From Deinococcus humi (GTDB taxonomy: Bacteria; Deinococcota; Deinococci; Deinococcales; Deinococcaceae): a DNA stretch of 64,000 nt. Positions 1 to 10,354 of this stretch are shown piece by piece. Location: contig NZ_JACHFL010000010.1 in assembly GCF_014201875.1 (NCBI RefSeq), forward strand, positions 62,001 to 126,000. Reading direction: 5' to 3'. Numbering within the stretch: the stretch's first letter is position 1; the number at the start of each line of letters is the position of its first letter. The notes beneath the pieces are model-generated. The model searched no databases, was not told the origin of the DNA, and saw only the letters and a list, made by a program, of their open reading frames with translations. The translations under genes were made by a program, and so were the position numbers.

Positions 1-590
1 ATTGTGCCCTTCAGGTCATCAATCTCCCGCAAGGCAATCTCCCATTTGGTGGACTGAAGCGGGTGTTCCTGTGGAACACCCGCTCTAACACAACGTTCTA
101 CGTTGGTGGACCACTCTGAGGGCAGGAACAACTTCAAACGCAGTGGAATCGGGATCTCGTCGCGGGCTAGCGTGATGGAAACGAGACACTGACAGTTGGT
201 AATTTTCCCGACCTGCCCGGAGTACTGCCGCCCCACGCCGACTGAACGGGTACCGAATTTGGTGAGGCAGGTATCGTCGATGATTAGTACGGCACCTTTG
301 CCGCCCAGAAGGTGCTGTGCACGGTCGGCAACGATTTGTTCCAGTCCCTGGATGTTCCAGGGACTGTCGGTGATGAAATGCTGGATCTGGTCGTATGTGC
401 CTGGAGCCACCTGGGCGGCCAGGGGCTGCATGCTTTTCCGGTGCGCTGAGCTACAGAGGCCCTGAACGTATGTTGGTGCCCACAGCCTTTGAGCTTGATG
501 GCGAAAACAGGTGAGAAATGGGGAAAACCAGGTGTGGAAGTGACGGGTCCACCGCGGGGATTGAGTGCGCTTCAGCAAGAAGGCCAGCAT
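1..590 (-). CDS. IS701-family DDE transposase, 5' part
   Basis: An open frame of 196 codons starts at ATG 590 and runs off the left edge without a stop. The product has the IS701-type layout: an N-terminal stretch with HRKSMQPLAAQVAP at about residues 53-66, then LIIDDTCLTKFGTRSVGVG, whose aspartates correspond to the first acidic residue of the DDE triad, then RQYSGQVGKITNCQC. The rest of the catalytic domain, including the later Asp and Glu, lies outside the window. The start was chosen because the upstream frame enters the merR remnant. The frame is intact as far as seen, so the element may be active, but this cannot be judged from one end. Confidence 0.85.
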   Translation of the reverse strand, partial: MLAFLLKRTQSPRWTRHFHTWFSPFLTCFRHQAQRLWAPTYVQGLCSSAHRKSMQPLAAQVAPGTYDQIQHFITDSPWNIQGLEQIVADRAQHLLGGKGAVLIIDDTCLTKFGTRSVGVGRQYSGQVGKITNCQCLVSITLARDEIPIPLRLKLFLPSEWSTNVERCVRAGVPQEHPLQSTKWEIALREIDDLKGT

Positions 591-640
591 CGCAGATGCC
601 GGCCCAAGTGGTTCGCCCGAATATTCCCCAAAGTACAGCT
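1..640 (-). mobile_element. IS701-family insertion sequence, partial (runs off left edge)
   Basis: One end of an insertion sequence lies in the window. Its transposase reads leftward off the edge, and the element stops at about 640, where reading switches to a MerR-like protein fragment (641-840). The exact terminal repeat cannot be fixed because the other end is outside the window. Confidence 0.7.
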
Positions 641-840
641 AAGAACGTGTTCAATTGCATTTAACGAGAATCCTGCCTGCTGGGCAGCTCTCAAGAAACG
701 GACGTCATCCGCGACCTCCGGCGCATACACCCGGTGTCTATTCTCCAGCCGGGTGTGACGCAGCAGCCCGACGTTCGTCCAGTACCTTAGGACCCTGATT
801 TCTTTCCCGTTGCCGCTGCCAGCTGCCTTATGGACCACAC
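641..840 (-). pseudogene. MerR-family regulator remnant, truncated by the IS701 element
   Basis: The minus strand encodes the N-terminal winged-helix part of a MerR regulator: SIRQLAAATGK, then in another frame EIRVLRYWTNVGLLR and FLRAAQQAGFSLNAIEHVL. A single-base loss near 800-806 separates the two frames. The protein ends at the DNA-binding domain, where IS701 sequence begins. The closest relative in the window is the intact MerR at 32282-32701, with the same LRYWT-GLL and GFSL-I core. It lies just downstream of the iron operon on the same strand. The metal it sensed is unknown because the C-terminal effector domain is gone. Confidence 0.75.
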
Positions 841-869
841 TGAGAGCACAGCACTCTGCCTTTCCATCA

Positions 870-1397
870 TCAACATGCCCACACTTGGAGAGGTTCTGAT
901 TGGTAGGAAGCCTGCGGCCTCTCCTGCCGCATCCAGGTGATCGTCGATGGCAAATGAACGGAGGGCGAGGACACCGAGAGGGGCGTCAGCCGTTCACGCA
1001 CGTCCTGAATCCACTGCGTGACCTTGCTCTTGCCTTCCCGTTGCCTGACGGCCCGTTCCAGCCCGGCCAACGCCTCTTCTGCCGCCCGAACCTGGGCCGG
1101 CATCAGCTGCTTCACGACCTGCAACTGGGCCACCTCCGATTGCGCCTGCTCCACGGCACTCAAGCTGGCGGCGGCGCTCTGCGCGTTGCCCTCAAGGGCA
1201 CGGGCGTATTCCAGATCGACGATATCGAGTGCTCCAGAGGCCTGACGCAGGTGCTGCTGATCCGGAGCCACCAGGGCGGCCAGCGTGGCGGGAGGCGCAG
1301 TCATGCGGCCCGCCAGGAATCCCAGAGCCAGGGTCAGCAAGGCGGTGCCCAGGAGAAGCCAGAGGTTGAGTGGGGCGCGTTGTTTACGGTAGAGCAC
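870..1397 (-). CDS. Small membrane-anchored coiled-coil protein
   Basis: The product is a 175-residue protein with an N-terminal cytoplasmic stub, one hydrophobic segment at about residues 12-30 (LWLLLGTALLTLALGFLAG) and an Ala/Gln/Glu-rich region at about 45-125 likely to form a coiled coil. The likely topology is a single anchor with an extracytoplasmic helical domain. It begins 3 bp after the stop of the hydantoinase/oxoprolinase-like gene, so it is probably the last gene of the iron operon. No family was recognised. The tail after about residue 140 looks low in structure and ends close to the merR remnant, so the 3' end may have been remodelled. Confidence 0.6.
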   Translation of the reverse strand: MLYRKQRAPLNLWLLLGTALLTLALGFLAGRMTAPPATLAALVAPDQQHLRQASGALDIVDLEYARALEGNAQSAAASLSAVEQAQSEVAQLQVVKQLMPAQVRAAEEALAGLERAVRQREGKSKVTQWIQDVRERLTPLSVSSPSVHLPSTITWMRQERPQASYQSEPLQVWAC

Positions 1398-1399
1398 GG

Positions 1400-3469
1400 T
1401 TACTCCCGGCGCACGATCAGCGCGACCTGGGGCTCCAGGCGCAGGCTGTCGTGCAATTGCTGATTCAGGGCGGCGCGGTCATGCAGATGGGCGTAGTCAC
1501 GGAGGCGGGTGGGCGTCAGAACCGCCACGTGGGGCGCGGTTGGACCTGCTGCCACCGCGCTGAACTGGGCGAGGACTTCAGCGGGGGTCCCCACAAAGAC
1601 CGTGGCGTCCTCGAAGCGCAGAAGCCGGACTCCACACGGATCAAGGACCAATGCAGGATGACGGCGGCGACGGCGAAAGAGGGACCGAAGCTCGTGCGTC
1701 GCCGTAAACAGGCTGTGGTATTGCCCGCCGAACGTCAGCCGGGCGGTGTCGTCCAGAACCAACCGCGCCTGGGCATGCAGTTCGTCATGGTCCAGCACCC
1801 GGGTTCGGGCACTCAGGGCATGGGCACCGACGGCCACCGCCCGCAAACGCCCTTCCTGCGGCAGATACGCGGTCTCCACCCGCAGGCTGCCCGGATCAGC
1901 ACCCAGGCGCACTGCCTCATCGCCCACTTCCCGCTCCAGCAGGTCCAGAATCGTCGGGTCCTGCCGCGTCACCGAACGCTCCCGCTCCACGCGGATCACG
2001 GCGAGCGCAGCCCCAATCGAAGAAATGACGTCTGCCTGCGCAACGGCCTGAAAGGGTACGCCGAGCCGCCGGGCAATCACGGGACCGAGGACGCTCGCGG
2101 CCCCACCGCCGCCGTACAGCGGCATGCCCTGGAGACCGTGCTCCCGGGCCAGTTCCCGCACCAGCGCCGTCAGTTTCTCCGCACACGCTTCGAGAACGGC
2201 GGTGGCTGCCGCCTCCATGCTGGCCCCCAGCCGCTCACCCAGGAGGGTCAGGGCGAGCCGGGCACTCCCAGCTTCTCCAAAGGCGCGGCCGTCCTCCCCG
2301 ATGGCCCCGAGGGCATTGGCCGCGCAGGTCGGCGTAATGGCGAAGCGCTCGCCACTTGGAGTGGCCAGCAGGGCGTAGCCACCAGGGCCGCCTTCGGTGA
2401 GGGGCAGTTCCACCAGGCGGGCCCCTTCCAGCTGCTGGAGTGAAGCGAAGCTGGCGTAGGGGAATCCGGCGATATGGGCGCTGCGGGGACCGACTTCCTC
2501 GATCCTCTTGCGGCTCAGGCGGACCAGGCTGCCCCCTGCGACCCCCGCGATGCGGATGTCCACCGCACGCAAGCCGGTGGGCGCGCCCAGCACCGTCATG
2601 TACTTCAGCACAGGCCGCCCATCCTTCACGGCTCCCACATTGGTGCTGGTCCCACCCACCTCGAAGAAGATCCCGTCCATCAGCCCTTCGCGCAAAATGC
2701 CGCCGCCCAGGGAAGCGGCTGGGCCACTGACCACCGTGTGAATGGGTGTCTCCTCGAAGGCTTCCAGGCTGGCGGCTCCGCCATCCCCGCGCATGATCAG
2801 CAGGGGGACGCCGGGCAGCCGCTGGTTGACCGCTTCACGGACGTGCCCGGCGGTCCTGAGCATGGTGGGCAGGATGCTCGCGTTGATGGCCGCGCTGACC
2901 GTCCGCATTTCCAGGCCGTAACTGCCGCTGAGATCGCTGCCGAGGGTGACGGGAAGCCCGAGGCTCCGAGCCACCACTCCCGCTTCCCGCTCCGCCGCTC
3001 CATCATCCACGCCGAAAGCTTCGCTGACCGCAACGGCCTGGACCCCGGTCGCCTGCCAGCCTTCCAGCACGGCCTGCGCCCGCTGCCGGAAATCAGGCTG
3101 ATCGGAGGCCACAAAAGCCCACTCGGCGCGCAAGCCAGCGGGGGGCTGCGTCACCTTGCGGATTCGGCCCTTGTCTCGTTTCTCGCCCAGCGCGAGCACG
3201 CCGATCCTGGCGGTATCCCCTTCAAGCAGTGCGTTGGTCGCCTGCGTCGTCGAGTGGGCGACGAGCAGGACTGGCGTGCTTGCGGGAAGCTTGGTGAGCA
3301 GGCGGTCGAGGGCCTCCAGCACACCCGCAGCGACCCCCTGCGCGTGGTCATGGGTGGTGGGAGCGTGGGACACAGCCTGAAGTTGTCCGTCCAGGCCAAG
3401 GGCGACGCCCTTGGTAAAGGTGCCGCCCACGTCGATGCCAATCCGAACTCCAGTTTCAGAAACGGCCAA
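1400..3469 (-). CDS. Hydantoinase/oxoprolinase family protein (HyuA-like)
   Basis: The protein has 689 residues. The N-terminus carries the ASKHA-type phosphate motif IGIDVGGTFTKGVAL (about residues 10-24). FEVGGTSTNVG near residue 270 and PLYGGGGAASV near 450 match the second hydantoinase_A domain. These ATP-dependent cyclic-amide hydrolases act on hydantoins or 5-oxoproline and usually pair with a HyuB subunit; no HyuB is present here. It overlaps the FTR1 permease gene by 14 bp, so the two are translationally linked. Why an oxoprolinase-like enzyme sits in an iron-uptake operon is not known; turnover of a siderophore- or glutathione-like ligand is only a guess. Confidence 0.85.
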   Translation of the reverse strand: MAVSETGVRIGIDVGGTFTKGVALGLDGQLQAVSHAPTTHDHAQGVAAGVLEALDRLLTKLPASTPVLLVAHSTTQATNALLEGDTARIGVLALGEKRDKGRIRKVTQPPAGLRAEWAFVASDQPDFRQRAQAVLEGWQATGVQAVAVSEAFGVDDGAAEREAGVVARSLGLPVTLGSDLSGSYGLEMRTVSAAINASILPTMLRTAGHVREAVNQRLPGVPLLIMRGDGGAASLEAFEETPIHTVVSGPAASLGGGILREGLMDGIFFEVGGTSTNVGAVKDGRPVLKYMTVLGAPTGLRAVDIRIAGVAGGSLVRLSRKRIEEVGPRSAHIAGFPYASFASLQQLEGARLVELPLTEGGPGGYALLATPSGERFAITPTCAANALGAIGEDGRAFGEAGSARLALTLLGERLGASMEAAATAVLEACAEKLTALVRELAREHGLQGMPLYGGGGAASVLGPVIARRLGVPFQAVAQADVISSIGAALAVIRVERERSVTRQDPTILDLLEREVGDEAVRLGADPGSLRVETAYLPQEGRLRAVAVGAHALSARTRVLDHDELHAQARLVLDDTARLTFGGQYHSLFTATHELRSLFRRRRRHPALVLDPCGVRLLRFEDATVFVGTPAEVLAQFSAVAAGPTAPHVAVLTPTRLRDYAHLHDRAALNQQLHDSLRLEPQVALIVRRE

Positions 3470-4670
3470 GACCCTGAACCGCCTTCCGACTGCGCCCGGA
3501 CACCGAGACGTAGGCCCAGCCCACCAGGTAGACCAGCAGCATCAGTCCCTGAGCACCCAATGTCTCCACCGTGGGATGAATACCCGTCAGGGCCGCCACA
3601 TTGGGATCGAGCGCCGGGACCGTGCCGTAGAGATTGGTGACGCCCAGCCACCCCGCTTCCTGAAACGCCCGCACGCCATTGCCCACAAAAGCGACCGCAA
3701 ACAGGGCGGTGACGGCCACCAGCACCGGAAACAGCTTCGCAGTCGGCAGCCGACGCCCGAACCGGAAGAGCAGCAAGAAGGTCACGGCCAGGGCCACCAC
3801 GGCGAGGGCAATCCCCAGGTACATGTACTGGGTGACGGGGCCGCTGGCGACCGCGAGTGCCTGATAGAACAGCACCGTCTCAAATCCCTCGCGGTAGATG
3901 GTCGTGAAGGTCACCAGCCCCAGGGCCAGCAGGCTGCCCCCTTGCACCGCCTGGCTCACGCGCGCACGCATGAATTCGGTACTGCGTTTGCGGTCAGCCT
4001 GTTGCAGCAGCCAGAAGGAGAGCGAGAAGAGGATGACCACCGCGACGGCGCTGGTGATGGCGCTGATGAGTTCGCGGGACACGGGCGCGATGGAGAGGAC
4101 GTAGGTGGCCAGCGCCCAGGTCAGGACCGTGGCGAGCAGGGCCGCGCCGCCGCCCCACCACACGGCACGCCTCAGGCGGGTGTTGCGGCTGGTGTCCAGG
4201 TAGGCGAAGATCGCGGCCATCAGCAGGGCCGCTTCCAGCCCTTCCCGGAAGAGGATCGTAAACCCACCGGTGGCGGCCAGCGTCGGTCCCAGAACGCCCG
4301 TTCCACTCACGATGCTCTCGGCCTGGCGCAGGCTGCCGTTGATGTCTCCGGCGATGCGCTGCAATTCGCTCAGCGGCTGCCCGGCCTTCATGCCATTGCG
4401 CAGGTCCGCAAAGCGGTATTCCATCTCCAGGATCAGATCCGGGTTCAGGACGCGCAGGGGCGGCTCGGCGTACTCGAAGTGGTCGAGGTACGCGCTGCGG
4501 GCCGTCTTGAAGGCCTGCTCCTGCTCGCCCCGGGCGTACTCGCGGAGCGACTGCGTGACGAGATCGTGGGTGGTCCGCAGCGCCTCAGCCGGTTTGACCT
4601 CCGGGGCAGCCCTCGCGCCGCCCAGTCCAGTCAGCACCAGCAGGAGGAGGACCAGCGCCCGGACATTCAT
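3456..4670 (-). CDS. FTR1-family iron permease with periplasmic helical domain
   Basis: This 404-residue protein has a signal peptide (about residues 1-21), a periplasmic helical domain containing SAYLDHFEYAEPPL (about 59-72), and then seven or so membrane segments. The two iron-translocating FTR1 motifs are present: REGLE at residues 142-146 and REGFE at 260-264. FTR1/EfeU permeases import iron across the inner membrane after oxidation by a partner protein. The gene overlaps the upstream periplasmic-protein gene (ATGA-type overlap at 4667-4670) and the downstream HyuA-like gene, giving one operon. No Dyp-type peroxidase (EfeB) is encoded nearby, so the redox partner is unclear. Confidence 0.93.
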   Translation of the reverse strand: MNVRALVLLLLVLTGLGGARAAPEVKPAEALRTTHDLVTQSLREYARGEQEQAFKTARSAYLDHFEYAEPPLRVLNPDLILEMEYRFADLRNGMKAGQPLSELQRIAGDINGSLRQAESIVSGTGVLGPTLAATGGFTILFREGLEAALLMAAIFAYLDTSRNTRLRRAVWWGGGAALLATVLTWALATYVLSIAPVSRELISAITSAVAVVILFSLSFWLLQQADRKRSTEFMRARVSQAVQGGSLLALGLVTFTTIYREGFETVLFYQALAVASGPVTQYMYLGIALAVVALAVTFLLLFRFGRRLPTAKLFPVLVAVTALFAVAFVGNGVRAFQEAGWLGVTNLYGTVPALDPNVAALTGIHPTVETLGAQGLMLLVYLVGWAYVSVSGRSRKAVQGLGRF

Positions 4671-5659
4671 TTCAGCAGGTCCTGTGCGGTTCGCAGATCC
4701 GCGAGAGCCTGGTCAACCGCAGCGCTGAACTGGGGAGCGCTGACCTTCTGCTTCACGAGACCGCGCAGGGTGTCGCGCAGGGTGGTTTCGAGCTGCTGCT
4801 CCAGCGCCTTGTTCTTGGCCGCCAGCGGGCTTTCGAGCTGCTCGAAGTGATCAAGGTAGGCGCTGATCAGGGCCTCATTCGCCGCGTCCTGCATGCCGCC
4901 CGCGTAATGGTCCTTGGCCTGGGTGAGCAGTTCACGGATGGTGGCGAAGTCTGCGGCGGGGCCCGTCGTGGGGGCCAGGGTGTCCCCGCTGATCTCCGCC
5001 AGTTCCGTCCGGGCGCGGTCAATCTGGACGTTGAAGATTTTCGGATCGGCCTTGCTCAGGTGCAGGGTCCTGGCCTGGGCCACGGCGGTCGCCGCCTGCC
5101 CACCCTGATCCGCCGGGAAGCGGCCCATGTACTGGGCGAGCCAGCGTCCGGCCCCAGCCAGATAGAACTGCGCGTCCTGGTATTCCGCGAGGTTGGCCAC
5201 CTTGCCTGCACTCACACCGCTCCCGTACTCGGTCTTGGTGTTGCCCAGGATCAACGCGATCACGCGCGCGCCGTACTTCGGGTCCTGCCGGGTGGCGGCG
5301 GGAACAGTCGCCAGCGCCTTGTCCACATCCCTGGAGAAGGTATTCAGTGCCTGACTCAGTTCGCTGGTGGACTTGTGGCCGGCAAGCACCGCCTCAATGC
5401 GGGCGTAATCACGCTTGAATGCGCTCTGTAGAGCCGGGCTCAAATCCGCCTTGACCGCGTCGTACAGCTCGTTGGCGGGGTGACGGGAGTGCTTAAGGGC
5501 CATGGCCATATCGCCCTTCTGGTGGTTGGACAACATGGCGTCGTAGTGGCCCCGCATCTGTTCGAGCACACCGGCGAATTTCACGGCGTCCCGGGGAGCT
5601 GCGGAAGCGGTGGACAGGAGGACGAAACTGAGCAGCAGAACACCTGAGCGAACCTTCAT
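4667..5659 (-). CDS. Secreted iron-uptake associated protein (FTR1 partner)
   Basis: The gene encodes 330 residues starting at ATG 5659, which gives a clear signal peptide (MKVRSGVLLLSFVLLSTASA). The mature part is mostly helical and holds the motif SAYLDHFEQLESPL near residue 260, which recurs in the N-terminal periplasmic domain of the FTR1 permease encoded next to it. The two proteins therefore share a domain, and this one is likely the soluble periplasmic partner of the permease. It heads the operon. An upstream in-frame extension to 5791 exists but would bury the signal peptide, so it was not used. It is not a clear match to EfeO, as no cupredoxin domain is visible. Confidence 0.8.
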   Translation of the reverse strand: MKVRSGVLLLSFVLLSTASAAPRDAVKFAGVLEQMRGHYDAMLSNHQKGDMAMALKHSRHPANELYDAVKADLSPALQSAFKRDYARIEAVLAGHKSTSELSQALNTFSRDVDKALATVPAATRQDPKYGARVIALILGNTKTEYGSGVSAGKVANLAEYQDAQFYLAGAGRWLAQYMGRFPADQGGQAATAVAQARTLHLSKADPKIFNVQIDRARTELAEISGDTLAPTTGPAADFATIRELLTQAKDHYAGGMQDAANEALISAYLDHFEQLESPLAAKNKALEQQLETTLRDTLRGLVKQKVSAPQFSAAVDQALADLRTAQDLLK

Positions 5660-5999
5660 GTGAAGAACATAAAGGACAAAGCTGATAAAGGCAAGTGGAT
5701 TAGTCAGGATTGCTAGATCAAGGGGGTGAAGGAGGGCAGACATCACGGCAGAACACAGACGTTCGAGCAGCTGGACCGTTTCTTCCCTCAAAACTTCCCC
5801 GCTGCCTGCTTGGTACAGGAGGAGTGCCCAAGCACTTGCGAACGGTCTCTTGAACCTCCCAGCCTAGCGGGAAATTCTGTTCCTACTCTCGTGGGATCGC
5901 CTTTCCTATCAATCTGAAAGCAGCCCAGAGATGGCTAGGCTCTGTGCGACTGAACTCATGTGGTGGCCGTAGCCTCAGAGATTGTCGTGCCGCACTGAT
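5660..5999. other. Intergenic region upstream of the iron operon
   Basis: About 340 bp without a confident gene. On the minus strand a frame from 5860 to 5660 reads like coding sequence (REETVQLLERLCSAV) and runs in frame into the iron-operon leader, so it may be the tail of a lost gene. The segment 5863-5892 weakly resembles the Tn3-type end found at 14046 (shared TTCTGTTCCTA). No clear Fur or DtxR box was found. Confidence 0.4.
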
Positions 6000-6263
6000 C
6001 TCACAGATAATCAGTGGAACGCTCTACAGCCTCACCTTCCGAAAAATCCGCAGCGGGGTCATCCGTACTCGGATCACCGCCGCGTCATCAACGGTATCCT
6101 CTGGCGCATCAAGCTCGGCGCTCCCTGGCGTGACATTCCTAAGGGTTATGGCCCCTGACACACGTGCCACGATCGCCTCGCCCGCTGGGAACGCGACGGA
6201 ACCTGGCTTCGCATTCTCCAAGCACTCCAAGGGGTTGCGGACGCGTGGGCTTGTCCCGCTATT
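6000..6263 (+). pseudogene. IS5-family transposase remnant (N-terminal DUF4096-type part)
   Basis: The plus frame reads [43 protein letters not shown], a stop, then [20 protein letters not shown]. This is the characteristic N-terminal region of IS5-group transposases (INGILW...GAPWRDLP..YGPW). A TGA at 6156-6158 replaces the conserved Trp of the YGPW motif. The remnant is cut off at 6264, where the ISL3 inverted repeat begins. The catalytic domain is absent. Confidence 0.8.
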
Positions 6264-6294
6264 GCGGTTCTTCCGTTGATTCCGTGCAGCGTGT
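6264..6294 (+). repeat. ISL3 left inverted repeat
   Basis: This 31-bp sequence is identical to the reverse complement of 7938-7968. It directly follows the IS5 remnant. Confidence 0.9.
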
Positions 6295-6318
6295 TGAGTG
6301 GGTGTGCTCCCTGAGGGA

Positions 6319-7938
6319 ATGGACACCCTGAGTGATGTGCTCGGCAGGCTGTTTCCCGCCGAATTTGGGGTTGTGGTGGATCAGTGTGAGGTGGAGGCTG
6401 ACGTGGTCAGCCTCCACCTGTCGAGTTGCGCTGCAGAGCAGCCCTGCCCGAGGTGCCAGGCTCTCTCGGGAAGCATTCACAGCCACTATGAACGGCGATT
6501 TCAACACTTGCCCTGGGGCGGCCTGGCCGTTGACATCCAGTTGCAAGTGCGCCGGTTGGGTTGCCGGAACGGCTGCCCAGTACGCACGTTTGCCGAACAG
6601 TTCCCCAACCTCGTGGCACCCTATGCGCGCTACAGCACTGCGGTCTGTCGCCTCTTCCAGCAGTTCGTCCTCCGAGTGGGTGGGGAGGGAGGCCAGAAGC
6701 TTCTGGCCTCCCTCCCGTTCCATGCGAGCGGTGATCGACTTCTGGCTGAACAGCACGTGGCTCTCCCACCGCTCGACCAAGCTCCGCGAGTCATCGGCAT
6801 TGACGACTTCGCTTTCAAAAAGGGCCTACGGTACGGGACCGTCATCACCAACCTGGAGACGGGCCGGGCGATTGATCTGCTCCCTGACCGCAAGGCCGCC
6901 ACCGTTACCTTGTGGTTGGCGCAGCATCCCGAGATTGAGGTGATCAGCCGGGATCGGTCCACCGAGTATGAGCGGGCGAGCCGGGAAGGCGCACCACAGG
7001 CGGGGGGCGGTCTTGGACCGCTGGCACGTGCTGAAAAACTTCCGTGAAGCCCTAGAACGGCAACCCAAGCGCTCGCAACAGACCCTCGACGACATCGCCA
7101 AAGCCTTTGTTCCCGTCTCCCCACCCCGCAGATCCCTTCGAGAAGAAGCGGCACGGAGCACGCGATACCAGCGTCGCTGTGCCGAGGTGGCGCAGATCAA
7201 ATCGTTGGCAGCCCAGGGGCAATCTGCAGCACAGATTGCCCGGGATCTCCGGCGCAGCCACCACTTCGTACGTTTCAGCCTCCGGGTAGAAAAAGTTCCC
7301 GAAACCCGCCACCCACCGCGCAAAAGCAGATTGGACCCCTCCCACGAGCGGCTCTGGGAACGCTGGAACGCGGGCGAGCGCAACGCCATGGCGTTGCTGC
7401 GACAAGTGCAGCAGGAAGGATTTTCTGGCGGCTACAAAGCAGTCCATCAGTGGACGCTCTCCCGCCGGATCGAGGAAGCGGAACAACCAGAGCCCCCCAC
7501 CGAGGCGGTGCCCGCCGAGAGGAAGCCCAGGTGGCGACGAGCGGATTTCCTCGCGGGACAGGTGGTCTGGTTGCTGTTGAAGGAGGATGCTGGGCTTCAA
7601 CCCGACAAACGGACCCTGCTGGATGCGCTCACGAAGAAGTGTGCGCCCGTGAACGAAATGCGTCGCCTGGCCCTCGACTTCCGTCAGCTGTTCCGGGATG
7701 GGAATGCTCAGCGTCTGGACGGGTGGTTGGAGCAAGCCGCAAGAAGCGGCTTGCCCGACATTCAAACGCTCGCGACCAGCCTTGTCAGGGAACGAGAAGC
7801 CCTTCTGGCTGCAAAACCCTGCCCTGGAGCAATGGGCCGACCGAAGGCGTGGTGAACAAGATCAAACTGATCAAGCGTCAGATGTACGGGCGCGGATCTT
7901 TCGAGACTCTCCGCCAACGTGTTCTGCTCGCAAGCTGA
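6319..7938 (+). pseudogene. ISL3-family transposase, two frameshifts
   Basis: The frame starts at ATG 6319 with an N-terminal zinc-binding region (CPRCQALSG at about residues 41-49, then CRNGC) and continues to the DDE domain start, RVIGIDDFAFKKGLRYGT. A base gain in the G-run near 7003-7009 shifts the frame before VLDRWHVLKN, and a second shift near 7815-7830 precedes [20 protein letters not shown], the conserved C-terminal block. All parts of an ISL3 transposase are present in order, so the gene is recent but broken. A programmed frameshift could explain one site but not readily both. Confidence 0.88.
6683..6716. repeat. 34-bp perfect palindrome inside the ISL3 transposase gene
   Basis: Every base from 6683 to 6716 pairs with its mirror around AAGCTT (centre between 6699 and 6700). 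It encodes GGEGGQKLLASLP, which is normal protein sequence for the family, so it is a coding palindrome and not an inserted repeat. Confidence 0.9.
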
Positions 7939-7968
7939 CACGCTGCACGGAATCAACGGAAGAACCGC
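7938..7968 (-). repeat. ISL3 right inverted repeat
   Basis: This is the exact inverted copy of 6264-6294. Nine bases further right, copper-ATPase coding sequence begins. Confidence 0.9.
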
Positions 7969-9776
<1,808 letters not shown>

Positions 9777-9831
9777 AGTCCATCTGCGCGGAAAGCTAAA
9801 GACTTCCCACGCTCTCCTGAGGAGAACCCCC

Positions 9832-10251
9832 ATGACCAAGCTCACTGTTGGCCCCTACGTTGCCTCCCTGAAGACCGGCCCTGCCCTTGTCCGTGACCGC
9901 CAGGCGTTCCTGGAACGCGCTCGTCTGCGTGACGAGGTGCCCACCGTCGCTGGCCTGCCCCTGGTGGGCCTGGGCGGCTCCTGCGGCAAGCCCGCGTTCC
10001 TGTTGCCGTATCTGGTGCGTTGGACCGAGCAGAGCACCCTCGCCCTGGAAGAGGTGGCCACCGAATTCGACTGCTTCGTGGAGTACGGCGCGTACCCACA
10101 CCTGAAGCTGAACGAGGGTGGCCAGGAAGTTGCGGCAGTGCAGGACTGGAGCAACATGGGCATGGTCTTCGTGCGGCCTGGCTACGAGCGCGGCGAGGAA
10201 CTCCTGGTGCGGCTCCGGGAAAGTCTGGAACCCGGGGGCTCAGGCACCTGA
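9832..10251 (+). CDS. Conserved hypothetical protein, 139 aa
   Basis: The product is a soluble-looking 139-residue protein with no signal peptide or membrane helix. It has a Gly-rich stretch (GLPLVGLGGSCGKPAF) at about residues 45-60 and a single Cys within it, plus aromatic residues in the C-terminal half. A good ribosome site (GAGGAG) precedes ATG 9832. It follows the truncated copper ATPase by 55 bp and ends at a strong terminator, so it was probably the last gene of that copper operon. No family was recognised. Confidence 0.65.
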   Translation: MTKLTVGPYVASLKTGPALVRDRQAFLERARLRDEVPTVAGLPLVGLGGSCGKPAFLLPYLVRWTEQSTLALEEVATEFDCFVEYGAYPHLKLNEGGQEVAAVQDWSNMGMVFVRPGYERGEELLVRLRESLEPGGSGT

Positions 10252-10267
10252 GCTGGATGACATGCAT

Positions 10268-10291
10268 AGGCCCCCTCTTGCGAGGGGGCCT
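10268..10291 (+). terminator. Rho-independent terminator after the 139-aa gene
   Basis: The hairpin AGGCCCCCTC-TTGC-GAGGGGGCCT is followed by TGTTTGTGG. It closes the copA-remnant transcription unit. Confidence 0.85.
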
Positions 10292-10354
10292 GTTTGTGGT
10301 CGCCCGCCCCCTGTCGGTGGGGGCCTTGTACCGTCTTAAGCCGATGTTGAGGGA

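Larger units (their letters stand above)
6264..7968 (+). mobile_element. ISL3-family insertion sequence, complete with both ends
   Basis: A 1705-bp element is bounded by 31-bp perfect inverted repeats, which begin GCGGTTCTTCCGTTGATTCC and end in GTGCAGCGTGT. Between them lies one ISL3-type transposase gene with two frameshifts. The flanks are unrelated (IS5 remnant on the left, copper ATPase on the right) and no 8-bp target duplication was found, so the insertion was followed by a deletion or recombination that removed one flank. Confidence 0.88.

Noticed and set aside
1370..2443. Long plus-strand frames opposite the HyuA-like gene and similar frames across the window
   Set aside because: They are antisense shadows in GC-rich codon-biased DNA. 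The minus-strand frames have clear family motifs.
5863..5892. Possible fourth Tn3-type end (shares TTCTGTTCCTA with 14046-14082)
   Set aside because: Only about 18 of 25 positions agree after a one-base shift and the outer GACCCC tip is missing, so chance or heavy decay cannot be excluded.
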